Shown here: positions 53,294 through 62,042 of the stretch, piece after piece | Numbering within the stretch: the stretch's first letter is position 1 | Layout: each line of letters starts with the position of its first letter | DNA from: Clostridia bacterium | Lineage (GTDB): Bacteria; Bacillota; Clostridia; Acetivibrionales; DSM-2933 | Assembly: GCA_026416815.1 (NCBI GenBank) | Contig: JAOAEJ010000011.1 | Span: forward strand, 1-64,000 | Direction: 5' to 3' | Length of the DNA stretch: 64,000 bases | Made by a program: the position numbers and the translations under genes | The notes under the pieces: model-generated | What the model saw: the letters and a program-made list of their open reading frames with translations, nothing else | The model's database searches: none | What the model was told of the DNA's origin: nothing

Positions 53294-54631
53294 ATGAATA
53301 GTTCAAAGATAGAAAATATAAAAAATACCCGTAAGTTCCTACGTATGCAAGCCATAAAAACAATTCTTGACCAGTTTGACGGTGAAATTATGAAATTACC
53401 TGAGGATAAAAGGCAAAGCAAATATAAAAAAATGGCTGAAAGTGTGTTTCTCTTTTACAGGGGAAGTGCTTATTTGTTTTATTCCGATATCTATAAGACG
53501 CCCTTCCCATTCCACACACCGCAGGATAGGCCAACATGGATACAGGGAGATTTGCACTTTGAAAACTTTGGAGCCTTCAAAAACGGAGAGGGCGAACTGG
53601 TATATGATATAAATGATTTTGACGAGGGCTATATAGGCTCTTACTTATACGATGTTTTAAGGATGACGGTAAGTATTGTTTTGGTAGCCCAGATACAAGG
53701 CTACTCAATTGATGAGCAGAGAGAGGCGGCAGGGCAATACTTAAAGAGCTATTATAAGCAAATCAAAAAGTTTGCAAAAGAGAAAGAAGATTCTTTGGAA
53801 TGCTCTTTTACAGAAGATAATACCGATGGAGCAGTAAAAAAACTACTAAAGAAGCTTCGCAAAAAGGAAGAGGTAGAATTTCTAAAAAGCATTACCACTG
53901 AAAATGAAATAAACAGAAGATTTCATTGTACTTCAGAAATTGAGCCCGTAACCCAAGAGGAAAAAAACAAACTTCTTGAGGTTTGGCATGATTATCTGAA
54001 TTCACTAGACACTGAAGATCGTTTGGCTGATGAAATGTATTCCATAAAGGATGTTGCTGTAAAGCATGGCTCGGGTACGGCATCCATAGGACTGGACAGA
54101 TACTATGTGCTGATTGATTGGGATTGCATGCAGTTTGATGTAAATGACAAATATGACGTAGTATTAGAGATTAAAGAAGTACGTGCACCGGTTCCTTCCT
54201 ATTTTTTACCCCATAATGAGGAATTCTGGAAGGAATTTAATCACCAGGGAAAACGTGTTATAACAACTCAAAAAGCAATGCACCATAGTGCAGACTCTTT
54301 TTTAGGATACCTGACTATTGACGATAAGGAGTTTTATGTACGTGAGAGGTCTCCTTACAAAAAACGTCTGAAGCTAGAAAAAATTGGGTATTACAGTGAG
54401 TTTTTATCGGTAATAGACATTATGGCCAAAGTAACAGCAAAAGCGCATTCCAGGGCTGACGCGGATATTAAACATCATATTTTGAATTATCATAGTGAGG
54501 TTGAAATATTGAAAGCGATGGGTGATGATGTGGATAGCTTTTGCGACCAAATCACATTCTGGACATTGGCCTATACACAACAAGTACATGAAGATTATGA
54601 AATATTCTGTGAGTGGATTAATCAAAGGTAA
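53294..54631 (+). CDS. DUF2252 family protein
   Basis: 445 aa. Matches DUF2252 by FYRGSAYLFYSDI, WIQGDLHFENFGAF (a kinase-like His-x-Glu-Asn loop) and VYDINDFDEGYIGSYLYDVL; these resemble aminoglycoside-kinase-fold catalytic and metal loops, so phosphotransfer is possible but unproven. ATG 53294 is preferred over TTG 53273 because AAAGGGGC lies between them at good spacing. Stands alone after a terminator. Confidence 0.85.
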   Translation: MNSSKIENIKNTRKFLRMQAIKTILDQFDGEIMKLPEDKRQSKYKKMAESVFLFYRGSAYLFYSDIYKTPFPFHTPQDRPTWIQGDLHFENFGAFKNGEGELVYDINDFDEGYIGSYLYDVLRMTVSIVLVAQIQGYSIDEQREAAGQYLKSYYKQIKKFAKEKEDSLECSFTEDNTDGAVKKLLKKLRKKEEVEFLKSITTENEINRRFHCTSEIEPVTQEEKNKLLEVWHDYLNSLDTEDRLADEMYSIKDVAVKHGSGTASIGLDRYYVLIDWDCMQFDVNDKYDVVLEIKEVRAPVPSYFLPHNEEFWKEFNHQGKRVITTQKAMHHSADSFLGYLTIDDKEFYVRERSPYKKRLKLEKIGYYSEFLSVIDIMAKVTAKAHSRADADIKHHILNYHSEVEILKAMGDDVDSFCDQITFWTLAYTQQVHEDYEIFCEWINQR

Positions 54632-54736
54632 TTTATGTACATTGAAACTTGCCCTGCTTTTCATTAGAAAGTATGGTATGAAAAGTAGGGCCAAGTATTT
54701 TATTTTTTAAAGAATTTATCTTAAAAATTGTTTTTA

Positions 54737-54745
54737 TGGTATAAT
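54737..54745 (+). promoter_or_regulatory. Extended -10 promoter before gene 54858
   Basis: TGGTATAAT (TGn plus perfect TATAAT). A clear -35 is absent. It leaves about 105 nt of leader before the ATG. Confidence 0.5.
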
Positions 54746-54857
54746 AGGGGCTATATATAAATACAACAGATATACGTACTATATATGCAGCAATAATTAT
54801 CGCATTTTATATACATTACTAGAGGTCTTTGTTTTAAGTTTTGCGAGAGGTGGTCAA

Positions 54858-55484
54858 ATGGTAGAGGTATACTATTACATACCTGTAAATGAAGTTGACA
54901 ATGCTGTAGAGTGTGGTTTAAAGCTTTCCAAGTGGGCTGAGAAAGAGGTCACTATTGACGGGGAAAGTAGAAAATGTATATCTGCTTTATTAAACCCAAA
55001 AGATGATATGGAAAAATACAAATCTGCCGATTATAAATGTGTGAAGCTTGAACTGCCCCATAAATACTGTTTTATGGCAGACAGGCACCTCTATGAAGTC
55101 GGGAAAAAGTCTCCTACGGTGATGGACATGTATACAGGTTCCATAATACCCATCGAAAACTATATCTTCGGTTCCTACAGACTTCCTGAATGTCTTGTTA
55201 TAACGACGGTTATCGCCGGGCAGATAAGCATACTAGGCAAGAGGCTGGATTCGCCGGTCTTATTTAATAACTCTGAAGAACTTTATATAAATAATATAAT
55301 CGAGAGCTATAAAGAAGAGCATGATGATTTCAATGATTGCCTTCTATATAATTTTTACTGCAAGCTTGCAGAAATCGGGAAAGCTGATAAAATAGAAGAT
55401 ACTGATAATAAAATAGCGGTATTTATAGATAGGGCAAGACGTAGGGCATTTACAATTAAAACTCCAAATATATATGACTACTAG
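54858..55484 (+). CDS. Unknown protein
   Basis: 208 aa, not recognised. Soluble, no signal peptide or membrane segment, with several cysteines that do not form a standard metal motif. Recognisable features are only local: MVEVYYYIPVNEVDNAVECG at the start and IAVFIDRARRRAFTIKTP at the end. GAGAGGTGG gives a strong start. It stands alone, with repeat D2 directly after its stop. Confidence 0.75.
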   Translation: MVEVYYYIPVNEVDNAVECGLKLSKWAEKEVTIDGESRKCISALLNPKDDMEKYKSADYKCVKLELPHKYCFMADRHLYEVGKKSPTVMDMYTGSIIPIENYIFGSYRLPECLVITTVIAGQISILGKRLDSPVLFNNSEELYINNIIESYKEEHDDFNDCLLYNFYCKLAEIGKADKIEDTDNKIAVFIDRARRRAFTIKTPNIYDY

Positions 55485-55491
55485 TGTTAAC

Positions 55492-55596
55492 TAATGCTTT
55501 TTAATATTACAAATTTCTATTGATTTTAATGTTAAAAATGCACTTCCTTGATTGTTGTGCTTTGCTGCTGGAAACGAATTCTGTTACAAGGCACTA
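55492..55596. repeat. Dispersed repeat D, copy 2
   Basis: 105 bp matching 39905-40009 with about ten differences. The same internal hairpin is present, with the GAATTC core. It is directly downstream of the 208-aa gene and upstream of birA. Confidence 0.88.
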
Positions 55597-55659
55597 TCCA
55601 TACTTTACATAGATTTAAATTTTATCATAAAATTAAAGGATTTTGCTTTCAAGAGGTTT

Positions 55660-56676
55660 ATGGTGAAGGATATTGTACTGCAAAGGTTGAAGGAAGATAC
55701 CTCGAGATATATCTCCGGTGAAGTATTGAGTGAAATGCTGGGAGTATCGAGAACTGCTATATGGAAGTATATAAATGAATTAAAGAAAGACGGTTATGAA
55801 ATAGAGTCCTCATCCAAAAAAGGCTATAAGCTCATTTCTGCGTCTGACATCATTAATGCCACTGAGATAGGCTATAATCTGGGTACAAGGATTCTGGCAA
55901 AAAAAATTGAATACTTTGGCGTTATTGATTCTACCAATAATTATGCCAAACAGGCTGCGGCGGAAGGCTGTGGGGACGGTACGGTTATTGTGGCCGAAAG
56001 CCAAACTTCGGGGAGAGGACGGCTGGGAAGAGCCTGGGATTCCGCAGGAAAGAAAGGTATTTGGCTGTCTGTTGTGCTGCGTCCTTCTATTGCACCGGAG
56101 GATATACACCTTATAACTCTTGCTGCTTCGGTCGCTGTTGTAAAGGCGGTCAAACAGGCTACAGGAATTGAGACAGGCATTAAATGGCCCAACGATGTTG
56201 TACTTGGCGGGAAAAAAGTCTGCGGCATTTTGACTGAAATGAGCTCTGAAATGGAGCGTGTTAATTTCCTAGTACTTGGTATAGGTATAAATGTTAACCA
56301 TGAAACGGAAGATTTTCCGGAGGGCTTAAGAGATACTGCTGTTTCCTTAGCAAGCTATGCCGATAAAAATCTAGATGGTGCAGTATGCAAAACGCCTTTT
56401 AACAGGGCTTATATAATTAGGACACTACTTGAAGAGTTAGAAAAAATATATATAAAGATTAATGAAGGTTCCACTGAAGAAATAGTTGAAGAGTGGAAGA
56501 AGTATTCGGTGACTTTGGGAAATGAAGTACGAGTCACCATAAAGAATAACCAGTATACCGGTATTGCCAGGGATATTACAGAGGATGGCAAGCTTATAGT
56601 AAGCTGCAGTGACGGGATTACCCGCGAGGTTATATCCGGGGAAATAATGGTAAGAGGAATACTGGGCTATGTATAA
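55660..56676 (+). CDS. birA: Biotin-[acetyl-CoA-carboxylase] ligase / biotin repressor
   Basis: 338 aa bifunctional BirA. The N-terminal winged helix (about 1-65; SGEVLSEMLGVSRTAIWKYI) can repress biotin genes; the central catalytic domain has the biotin-binding QTSGRGRLGRAWDS and KWPNDVVLGGKKVCGIL; the C-terminal SH3-like domain is present. ATG 55660 or GTG 55663 follow AAGAGG. A longer open frame from 55552 would begin inside repeat D2 and is not believed. Confidence 0.93.
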   Translation: MVKDIVLQRLKEDTSRYISGEVLSEMLGVSRTAIWKYINELKKDGYEIESSSKKGYKLISASDIINATEIGYNLGTRILAKKIEYFGVIDSTNNYAKQAAAEGCGDGTVIVAESQTSGRGRLGRAWDSAGKKGIWLSVVLRPSIAPEDIHLITLAASVAVVKAVKQATGIETGIKWPNDVVLGGKKVCGILTEMSSEMERVNFLVLGIGINVNHETEDFPEGLRDTAVSLASYADKNLDGAVCKTPFNRAYIIRTLLEELEKIYIKINEGSTEEIVEEWKKYSVTLGNEVRVTIKNNQYTGIARDITEDGKLIVSCSDGITREVISGEIMVRGILGYV

Positions 56677-56699
56677 AGATAGTTTACAGTAAACTATCT
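56677..56699. repeat. Palindrome before the amidohydrolase gene
   Basis: AGATAGTTTA (56677-56686), a 3-nt centre and TAAACTATCT (56690-56699). It directly abuts the birA stop codon. The same core recurs at 57509-57527. Confidence 0.85.
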
Positions 56700-56717
56700 A
56701 TAGCAGGAGAATTTTAT

Positions 56718-57506
56718 ATGATTATAGATTTCCATGTACATTGTTTTCCTGATGAGCTTGCACAAAAAGCCATACCCAAGCTATCGGAAAATGCTAATAT
56801 ACCCGCCAGACTTGACGGTACTCTGGGAAGCCTCCAAAGGTCCATGAATAAGTGTGGGGTGGATTATTCAGTGATTCTTTCCATAGCAACAAACCCTTTG
56901 CAGACCGAAAAGGTAAATAGCTGGTCAGCCGGGGTGCAAAATGGCGGAATCCTTGCATTTGGAAGTATACACCCTGATTATGAAAACTGGAAAAGCGAAA
57001 TTGATAGGATTAAAGAATTTGGGCTAAGGGGCTTAAAGTTTCATCCCGATTACCAGAATTTTTTTGTTGATGATATCCGAGTTTTTCCGATATATGAGTA
57101 TGCGCTTCAACAAGGGCTCATAATTATATTTCATTGTGGAGAAGACCCAGGGCTGCCTTTACCGAGTCATTGTACTCCCAAGAGGCTTAAGGATGTTATT
57201 AAAGCCTTTCCTAAGGGGAAAGTGGTGGCAGCGCATATGGGAGGCTATTCCTACTGGGATGACGTGGAGCGCTATCTGGTAGGAGAGGATTTATATATGG
57301 ATACTTCAGCTAGTATGGGTTTTGCCAGCGATGAGCAAATAAAGAGGATTATTAGTGACCATGGGTACCAAAAGATACTTTTTGGGACCGATTCGCCTTG
57401 GTCGGACCAGGAAGAGCAAATCGCAAAGCTTAAGGAGCTTAATCTGGCTGAAAGCGTTGAAAAAGCGATTTTGGGATACAATGCGAAAGAATTATTGGGA
57501 CTTTAA
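56718..57506 (+). CDS. Amidohydrolase-family protein
   Basis: 262 aa metal-dependent hydrolase of the amidohydrolase_2 type. HVHCF at residues 5-9 gives the HxH pair; LKFHPDYQNF, FHCGEDPG and VVAAHMGGYS supply further ligands, and FGTDSPWSD holds the catalytic Asp. The substrate is not known. AGGAG precedes the ATG. It is flanked on both sides by matching palindromes, which may have moved or been acquired with it (inference). Confidence 0.88.
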   Translation: MIIDFHVHCFPDELAQKAIPKLSENANIPARLDGTLGSLQRSMNKCGVDYSVILSIATNPLQTEKVNSWSAGVQNGGILAFGSIHPDYENWKSEIDRIKEFGLRGLKFHPDYQNFFVDDIRVFPIYEYALQQGLIIIFHCGEDPGLPLPSHCTPKRLKDVIKAFPKGKVVAAHMGGYSYWDDVERYLVGEDLYMDTSASMGFASDEQIKRIISDHGYQKILFGTDSPWSDQEEQIAKLKELNLAESVEKAILGYNAKELLGL

Positions 57507-57508
57507 AA

Positions 57509-57527
57509 ATAGTTTACTGTAAACTAT
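57509..57527. repeat. Palindrome after the amidohydrolase gene
   Basis: ATAGTTTA, centre CTG, TAAACTAT. Same core as 56677-56699, in the equivalent place just after a stop codon. Confidence 0.85.
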
Positions 57528-57588
57528 CTTAAATAAATTTTAAATTTCATAGGCATAAATATTAATTTATAGAGGGGGAAATAGCAGG

Positions 57589-58029
57589 ATGGTCAGGAAA
57601 AATGATTTTCCGCGTAGAAATGACGGACAGGGCGGGGCTCCGAATCAAGGATACAGGAACCAGCAGGAGCAGGGTGGGCGCCGCGAGAACAACTACAATA
57701 GAAATCACCATAATAGGGAAGGACAGCCCAGAGAAAATAATAACGTAAGGGAATTCCCGCAAAGGGAAAATGCAGCAAGAGATAATTCCCAAAGGGAGCC
57801 AAAAGAGCCTAGAGAGCCTAGAGAGAATTCTCCACGCGAAAATTCGCCAAGGGAGAATTTTTCAAGAGAAAATTCACAGAGAGAAAACTATCATAGGCAG
57901 TCTTCACGCAATTCCAGTAGGATAAGGGCGGAAGAAACTGTAGATGATATAAAAGCAGATATCGCCAGAATAGAAAAAGAAATCGAGCTTGAACTTAAGG
58001 AAATAAGAAGTTTAAGGTTGGGATTATAA
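57589..58029 (+). CDS. Disordered Arg/Glu/Asn-rich protein
   Basis: 146 aa. Residues about 1-110 are low complexity (Arg, Glu, Asn, Gln, Pro, Ser) with repeated PRENS-type units ([17 protein letters not shown], then [12 protein letters not shown]). The final ~35 residues, [20 protein letters not shown] onward, are a predicted helix or coiled coil. The composition resembles RNA-binding disordered tails. A clear GAGGGGG ribosome site precedes ATG 57589, and the frame is closely followed by coaX, so it is probably real. Function unknown. Confidence 0.75.
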   Translation: MVRKNDFPRRNDGQGGAPNQGYRNQQEQGGRRENNYNRNHHNREGQPRENNNVREFPQRENAARDNSQREPKEPREPRENSPRENSPRENFSRENSQRENYHRQSSRNSSRIRAEETVDDIKADIARIEKEIELELKEIRSLRLGL

Positions 58030-58048
58030 AAAGTCTGGAGGATATCTA

Positions 58049-58816
58049 ATGATTCTTGTAATGGATGTAGGAAATACTCACATTGCTCTTGGTGTTTATG
58101 AGGGCAAAAAACTTATTACCAATTGGAGAATGGGAACTGATAAAGAGAAGACATCAGATGAATTCGGTATGTTTATAGCAGGTCTGTTTAAGCATGAGAA
58201 GCTGGATATCAAAGATGTAGAGGCGGTAATAATTGCATCGGTAGTGCCTCCTATTATGTATTCACTAGAACATGCAATCCGTAAGTACTTTAACCTTGAA
58301 CCGATGATTGTGGGTCCGGGAGTAAAAACAGGCATAAATATCAAATATGAAAATCCCAGGGAAGTAGGAGCAGATAGGATTGTAAATGCCGTATCAGCCT
58401 ATGAAGTTTACGGAGGACCTCTGATAATTGTCGATCTTGGTACAGCAACTACTTTTTGTGCAATCTCTTCAAAAGGAGAATACCTTGGAGGTGTAATTTG
58501 TCCCGGTATTAAAATCTCTGCTGAAGCACTTTTCCAAAGAGCTGCAAAGTTACCTAGAATAGAGCTTTCAAAGCCTGAAAGTGTAATAGGACGCAATACT
58601 GTTGTGAGTATGCAGTCGGGTATAGTTTACGGATATGTGGGACAAGTAGATTATATAGTCAAAAGAATGAAGAAAGAGATGAAGGAAGAGAATGTAAAGG
58701 TGATTGCAACGGGCGGTCTTGCAAGATTGATTGCAAGTGAGTCCGAAACTATAAATGAAATAAATGGGTTACTCACCCTTGAGGGTTTAAGAATTATTTA
58801 CGAAAGAAACAAGTGA
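58049..58816 (+). CDS. coaX: Type III pantothenate kinase
   Basis: 255 aa. It phosphorylates pantothenate in coenzyme A synthesis. [17 protein letters not shown] at the N-terminus is the phosphate-binding loop, [18 protein letters not shown] is the substrate region, and [15 protein letters not shown] the second ATPase-fold loop. GGAGG lies upstream of the ATG. Birth of an operon with the preceding disordered-protein gene is likely from the 19-bp gap. Confidence 0.96.
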   Translation: MILVMDVGNTHIALGVYEGKKLITNWRMGTDKEKTSDEFGMFIAGLFKHEKLDIKDVEAVIIASVVPPIMYSLEHAIRKYFNLEPMIVGPGVKTGINIKYENPREVGADRIVNAVSAYEVYGGPLIIVDLGTATTFCAISSKGEYLGGVICPGIKISAEALFQRAAKLPRIELSKPESVIGRNTVVSMQSGIVYGYVGQVDYIVKRMKKEMKEENVKVIATGGLARLIASESETINEINGLLTLEGLRIIYERNK

Positions 58817-58844
58817 TTGAAATAGCTGGAGCATATGCTATAAT
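58817..58844 (+). promoter_or_regulatory. Promoter for malic enzyme gene
   Basis: TTGAAA (58817-58822), 16-bp spacer, TGCTATAAT extended -10 (TATAAT 58839-58844). It begins right after the coaX stop. Confidence 0.65.
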
Positions 58845-58889
58845 TAAGATTGCAATTTTTTTAACATATTAAAGCAGGAGGATTATTTT

Positions 58890-60062
58890 ATGTCTATACA
58901 GGAAGAAGCTCTTAAAATGCACGGTGAATGGAAGGGAAAGATTGAAGTCATAAGCAAGGTGCCGGTTAACAACAGGAAAGATCTCTCTATAGCCTATACC
59001 CCTGGAGTTGCAGAACCATGCCTTGCGATAGAAAAGGATGTAAACCTTTCCTATGAATATACAAGAAGATGGAACCTTGTTGCGGTTGTAACCGATGGTA
59101 CAGCTGTACTGGGGTTGGGAGATATCGGCCCGGAAGCTGGTATGCCGGTTATGGAAGGTAAGTGCGTATTGTTTAAAACCTTTGGGGATGTTGATGCATT
59201 TCCGCTTTGCATAAGGTCTAAGGATGTAGATGAAATAGTAAATACAGTAAAGCTTCTTGCTGGAAGCTTTGGAGGAGTAAACCTTGAGGATATATCCGCT
59301 CCAAGGTGCTTTGAAATAGAGAGAAGGCTCAAGGAAGAGTGTGATATTCCTATATTCCATGATGATCAGCATGGAACTGCTGTTGTAACCGTTGCAGCTA
59401 TGATAAATGCATTAAAGATAGTAAAGAAAGATATAAATGATATATCTGTGGTAGTTAACGGATCAGGAGCTGCAGGTATAGCTGTTACAAAGCTTTTGAT
59501 GAGCATGGGCTTGAAAAAGGTTATACTCTGTGACAGAAAAGGTGCAATCTACGAAGGCAGGGAAGATTTGAATACAGAGAAGGAAGAAATGGCTAAAATA
59601 TCAAACCTTGAAAAGAAAGCCGGCACTTTGAAGGATGTATTGGTAGGAGCAGATGTATTCATAGGCTTATCAGCGCCAGGTACAGTAACAGAAGAAATGG
59701 TTAAAAATATGGCAAAAGACTCGATAATATTTGCCATGGCTAATCCAATACCTGAAATAATGCCTGAGGAAGCAAAGGCTGCGGGAGCAAGAGTTATAGG
59801 AACAGGCCGTTCGGACTTTGCAAACCAGATCAATAACGTTCTTGCATTCCCCGGTATATTCAGAGGTGCTCTGGATGTTAGGGCCAGCGATATAAATGAT
59901 GAAATGAAGATAGCTGCGGCTAAAGCTATAGCAGATCTTATTACCGATGAAGAGTTAACTGAAGAGTATGTTATACCTGCTCCGTTTGACCCAAGAGTTG
60001 GAAAGGCTGTTGCTGAGGCTGTAGCCAAGGCTGCAAGGGATTCTGGAGTAGCTAGGATATAA
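58890..60062 (+). CDS. NAD(P)-dependent malic enzyme
   Basis: 390 aa short-form malic enzyme, converting malate to pyruvate and CO2. YTPGVAEPCLAI holds the catalytic Tyr; DGTAVLGLGDIGPEAGMPVM and FHDDQHGTAVVT are signature segments; VVNGSGAAGIAVTKLL is the dinucleotide-binding loop. AGGAGG precedes the ATG. It has its own promoter and terminator, so it is monocistronic. Confidence 0.96.
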   Translation: MSIQEEALKMHGEWKGKIEVISKVPVNNRKDLSIAYTPGVAEPCLAIEKDVNLSYEYTRRWNLVAVVTDGTAVLGLGDIGPEAGMPVMEGKCVLFKTFGDVDAFPLCIRSKDVDEIVNTVKLLAGSFGGVNLEDISAPRCFEIERRLKEECDIPIFHDDQHGTAVVTVAAMINALKIVKKDINDISVVVNGSGAAGIAVTKLLMSMGLKKVILCDRKGAIYEGREDLNTEKEEMAKISNLEKKAGTLKDVLVGADVFIGLSAPGTVTEEMVKNMAKDSIIFAMANPIPEIMPEEAKAAGARVIGTGRSDFANQINNVLAFPGIFRGALDVRASDINDEMKIAAAKAIADLITDEELTEEYVIPAPFDPRVGKAVAEAVAKAARDSGVARI

Positions 60063-60082
60063 TAGTAATAAGAAAGTATATT

Positions 60083-60125
60083 AAAGCCTTAAACACACTT
60101 TCACTGGTGGTTTAAGGCTTTTTGA
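60083..60125 (+). terminator. Terminator of malic enzyme gene
   Basis: AAAGCCTTAAAC (60083-60094) pairs with GTTTAAGGCTTT (60110-60121) and is followed by TTTG. Confidence 0.85.
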
Positions 60126-60141
60126 TGTTAAAATATATAAA

Positions 60142-60179
60142 AAGATTCAAGGCAGTGATTTATTACTGTCTTGAATCTT
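60142..60179 (-). terminator. Terminator of the CBM21-like gene
   Basis: AAGATTCAAGGCAGT (60142-60156) and ACTGTCTTGAATCTT (60165-60179) form a 15-bp stem with one G-T pair. Read leftward it is followed by T-rich sequence. Confidence 0.83.
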
Positions 60180-60219
60180 AATTTACTTTATTGCGGTAGT
60201 TTTTATTAGCACTATATAC

Positions 60220-61020
60220 TTAGAGTGTGTAGTTAGCGCCAAAGTTGTTGTCCCAGTAAGTAACTCCGTTTACAGTGTAGCTTATGCAGTACTTAACTGT
60301 TGCTGTTGGAGAAAGGTTGTTTATAGCAAATGACCATGATTCCAGGTTGTTTGAGTATGTAAATCCGTAGGTTGCATTTACTTCTTTATATGTAGCCCAG
60401 TTGTCAGTGCTGTAGCGGACCTTTACTACCTTTGAGTAAGCAAGATTTTTCAATACTATGCTTCCATTAACGCTATAAGTTGTAGTTCCAGGAGTTTGAG
60501 CTTTACCAGCAGCTGCTTGGAGTACTATGCTTTTTGCAAGAGCGTAAGGTGTATTTACTGTACCGGGAACGTTTGATACCGATACGTAGTAGTTGCTGTT
60601 GTTGTTATTGTCCCAGTAGGTTGTACCGTTTACTGTATATTTTACTGCAAAGGTGCAGTTGAAGTTATAGTAGTGGAAGCTTGGGTAAACCTTTGGTGTT
60701 TCGAAGGACCATAATTCGTATCCGTCAGAGGTTGTTTTTACGTATTTTGCTGCTACATCTTTCCATACGCCGTCACTGTAGGCATAACGAACTGTCACTG
60801 TTTTGGTTGCGCCGAGGTTTTGTATAGCGATTTTACCTGAAGAATAGTAGCCGACAAGTACTCCATTACTATAGATGGTTTCAAGTTTTGCGTTATAGAG
60901 TTTTACCGGTTCGTCAGCTGCCTGTGCAGTTCCGGCGAATAGGCCGCCTAATACTGTTAATGAAAGGCAAACTGCTACTACTAAAGTTAATAAACGATTT
61001 AATATTTTTTTGTTTTTCAT
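60220..61020 (-). CDS. Secreted protein with two CBM21-like carbohydrate-binding domains
   Basis: 266 aa. Signal peptide at about 1-33 (RLLTLVVAVCLSLTVLGGLF, then AGTAQAADE with a signal-peptidase I site). Two ~105-residue repeats follow, each with IxIxNL(A/G)xxKxVxVRY, a central Trp and a closing VNGxTYWDNN segment: IAIQNLGATKTVTVRY with YTVNGTTYWDNN, and IVLKNLAYSKVVKVRY with YTVNGVTYWDNN. This is the CBM21 (starch/glycogen-binding) pattern. There is no catalytic domain. It may hold polysaccharide near the cell or be part of a larger complex. AAGGGGGAG precedes the ATG. Confidence 0.85.
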   Translation of the reverse strand: MKNKKILNRLLTLVVAVCLSLTVLGGLFAGTAQAADEPVKLYNAKLETIYSNGVLVGYYSSGKIAIQNLGATKTVTVRYAYSDGVWKDVAAKYVKTTSDGYELWSFETPKVYPSFHYYNFNCTFAVKYTVNGTTYWDNNNNSNYYVSVSNVPGTVNTPYALAKSIVLQAAAGKAQTPGTTTYSVNGSIVLKNLAYSKVVKVRYSTDNWATYKEVNATYGFTYSNNLESWSFAINNLSPTATVKYCISYTVNGVTYWDNNFGANYTL

Positions 61021-61431
61021 GAGTTACTCCCCCTTAGAGTTTAGTATTTTTTATATTTTTGTTTTAGTTGTCGTTTTGACAAGTGTATTGTATAAAAATT
61101 CCTTATTGTGTTCAATTGGTAAAAAGTATAAAAAAAATTGACATGCGGCTTGTAAGTTTTAACAGTATGAACAAACAAACGTATGCATTGTGTAAAAGTA
61201 TTATTTGGTGGTAAAGTGGTTAACCACGATATATGGTGTGTGGACAGAAAAGAATGCTGTATATTGTGGTGGGTTCTAAGGGGCAAGTGTGGGGATTTCT
61301 ATAAAAACCGTAAGTAATCATGGAAAATGAGTGTTTTTTGTTTAAAACTGACTAAAGACTATAAGAGATGGAAGGAGATTTCGTCAACATGCATAATAAT
61401 TAAAAAGGTGTTTCAATCTCAGAAACACCTT
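61021..61431. other. Intergenic region
   Basis: A 411-bp gap. It holds the CBM21-gene promoter and, at 61403-61433, the terminator of the next minus-strand gene. The middle (61130-61400) shows no gene or clear structure. Confidence 0.5.
61087..61115 (-). promoter_or_regulatory. Sigma-A promoter of the CBM21-like gene
   Basis: On the minus strand TTGAAC (61115-61110), 17-bp spacer and TACAAT (61092-61087), 67 bp upstream of the ATG. Confidence 0.7.
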
Positions 61432-61433
61432 TT
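61403..61433 (-). terminator. Terminator of DUF218 gene
   Basis: AAAAGGTGTTT (61403-61413) pairs with AAACACCTTTT (61423-61433), overlapping the stop codon of the minus-strand gene. Confidence 0.85.
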
Positions 61434-62007
61434 ACCTATTTAATGCAATGCTTTTAATTACCGATAGAATTTCTCTGCTATGATAGTATGACTTGAGATA
61501 ATCTACTGTGGGGGCAGGTGCCCCTGTTGCAGTAATGCCGAGATTACCGGCTATACGGAGCGAACGGAAGATGTGGAAGTCATTTGAGACTATTATCGCT
61601 GTTTTAAGGCTATTTTTATCCATTATATTTTTTGAAAAACTTAGGTTTTCAAAGGTATTTGTGGATTTACCTTCTTCTATTATGAAATTCCCTGGGACTC
61701 CCCTGGACACAAGCCAGTTTTTCATCACGCTGGCTTCCGGGGCAGCTTCGTCCTTACCTTGCCCTCCGCTGACTATAATATGATTTGCATATTTACCTTG
61801 GTAGAGTTCAAGGGCTTTTTGGAGTCTGTATTCCAGACTCCAGCTTGGGGATTTTCCCCATACCTGGCACCCAAGTACGATGATTACATCTGCCTTACTG
61901 GGCTTCGCATGATTAGCGTAGTAAGATATTTGTAGGTGTATTATAATGAGAGTTATTATAGGTACTATTATTGAAACTATTAAGATTATTTTTATAAAAC
62001 GTTTCAT
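61432..62007 (-). CDS. DUF218 (SanA/YdcF-like) membrane protein
   Basis: 191 aa. An N-terminal membrane anchor (about 4-24, FIKIILIVSIIVPIITLIII) is followed by a DUF218 domain: VIIVLGCQVWGKSPSW, YRLQKALELYQ, IIVSGGQGKDEAAPEA and IIEEGKSTNTFENL are its conserved segments. Relatives influence envelope permeability and vancomycin resistance in enterobacteria; the exact role here is unknown. GAGGGG precedes the ATG. Same strand as the lipoprotein gene, 35 bp after it. Confidence 0.9.
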   Translation of the reverse strand: MKRFIKIILIVSIIVPIITLIIIHLQISYYANHAKPSKADVIIVLGCQVWGKSPSWSLEYRLQKALELYQGKYANHIIVSGGQGKDEAAPEASVMKNWLVSRGVPGNFIIEEGKSTNTFENLSFSKNIMDKNSLKTAIIVSNDFHIFRSLRIAGNLGITATGAPAPTVDYLKSYYHSREILSVIKSIALNR

Positions 62008-62042
62008 AGGTTAATCCCCTCGTTTATAGTTAATCACGTATC

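Noticed and set aside
55552..55659. N-terminal extension of BirA by 36 residues
   Set aside because: It would start inside repeat D2, has no ribosome site, and the encoded residues do not match the BirA family; ATG 55660/GTG 55663 fit better.
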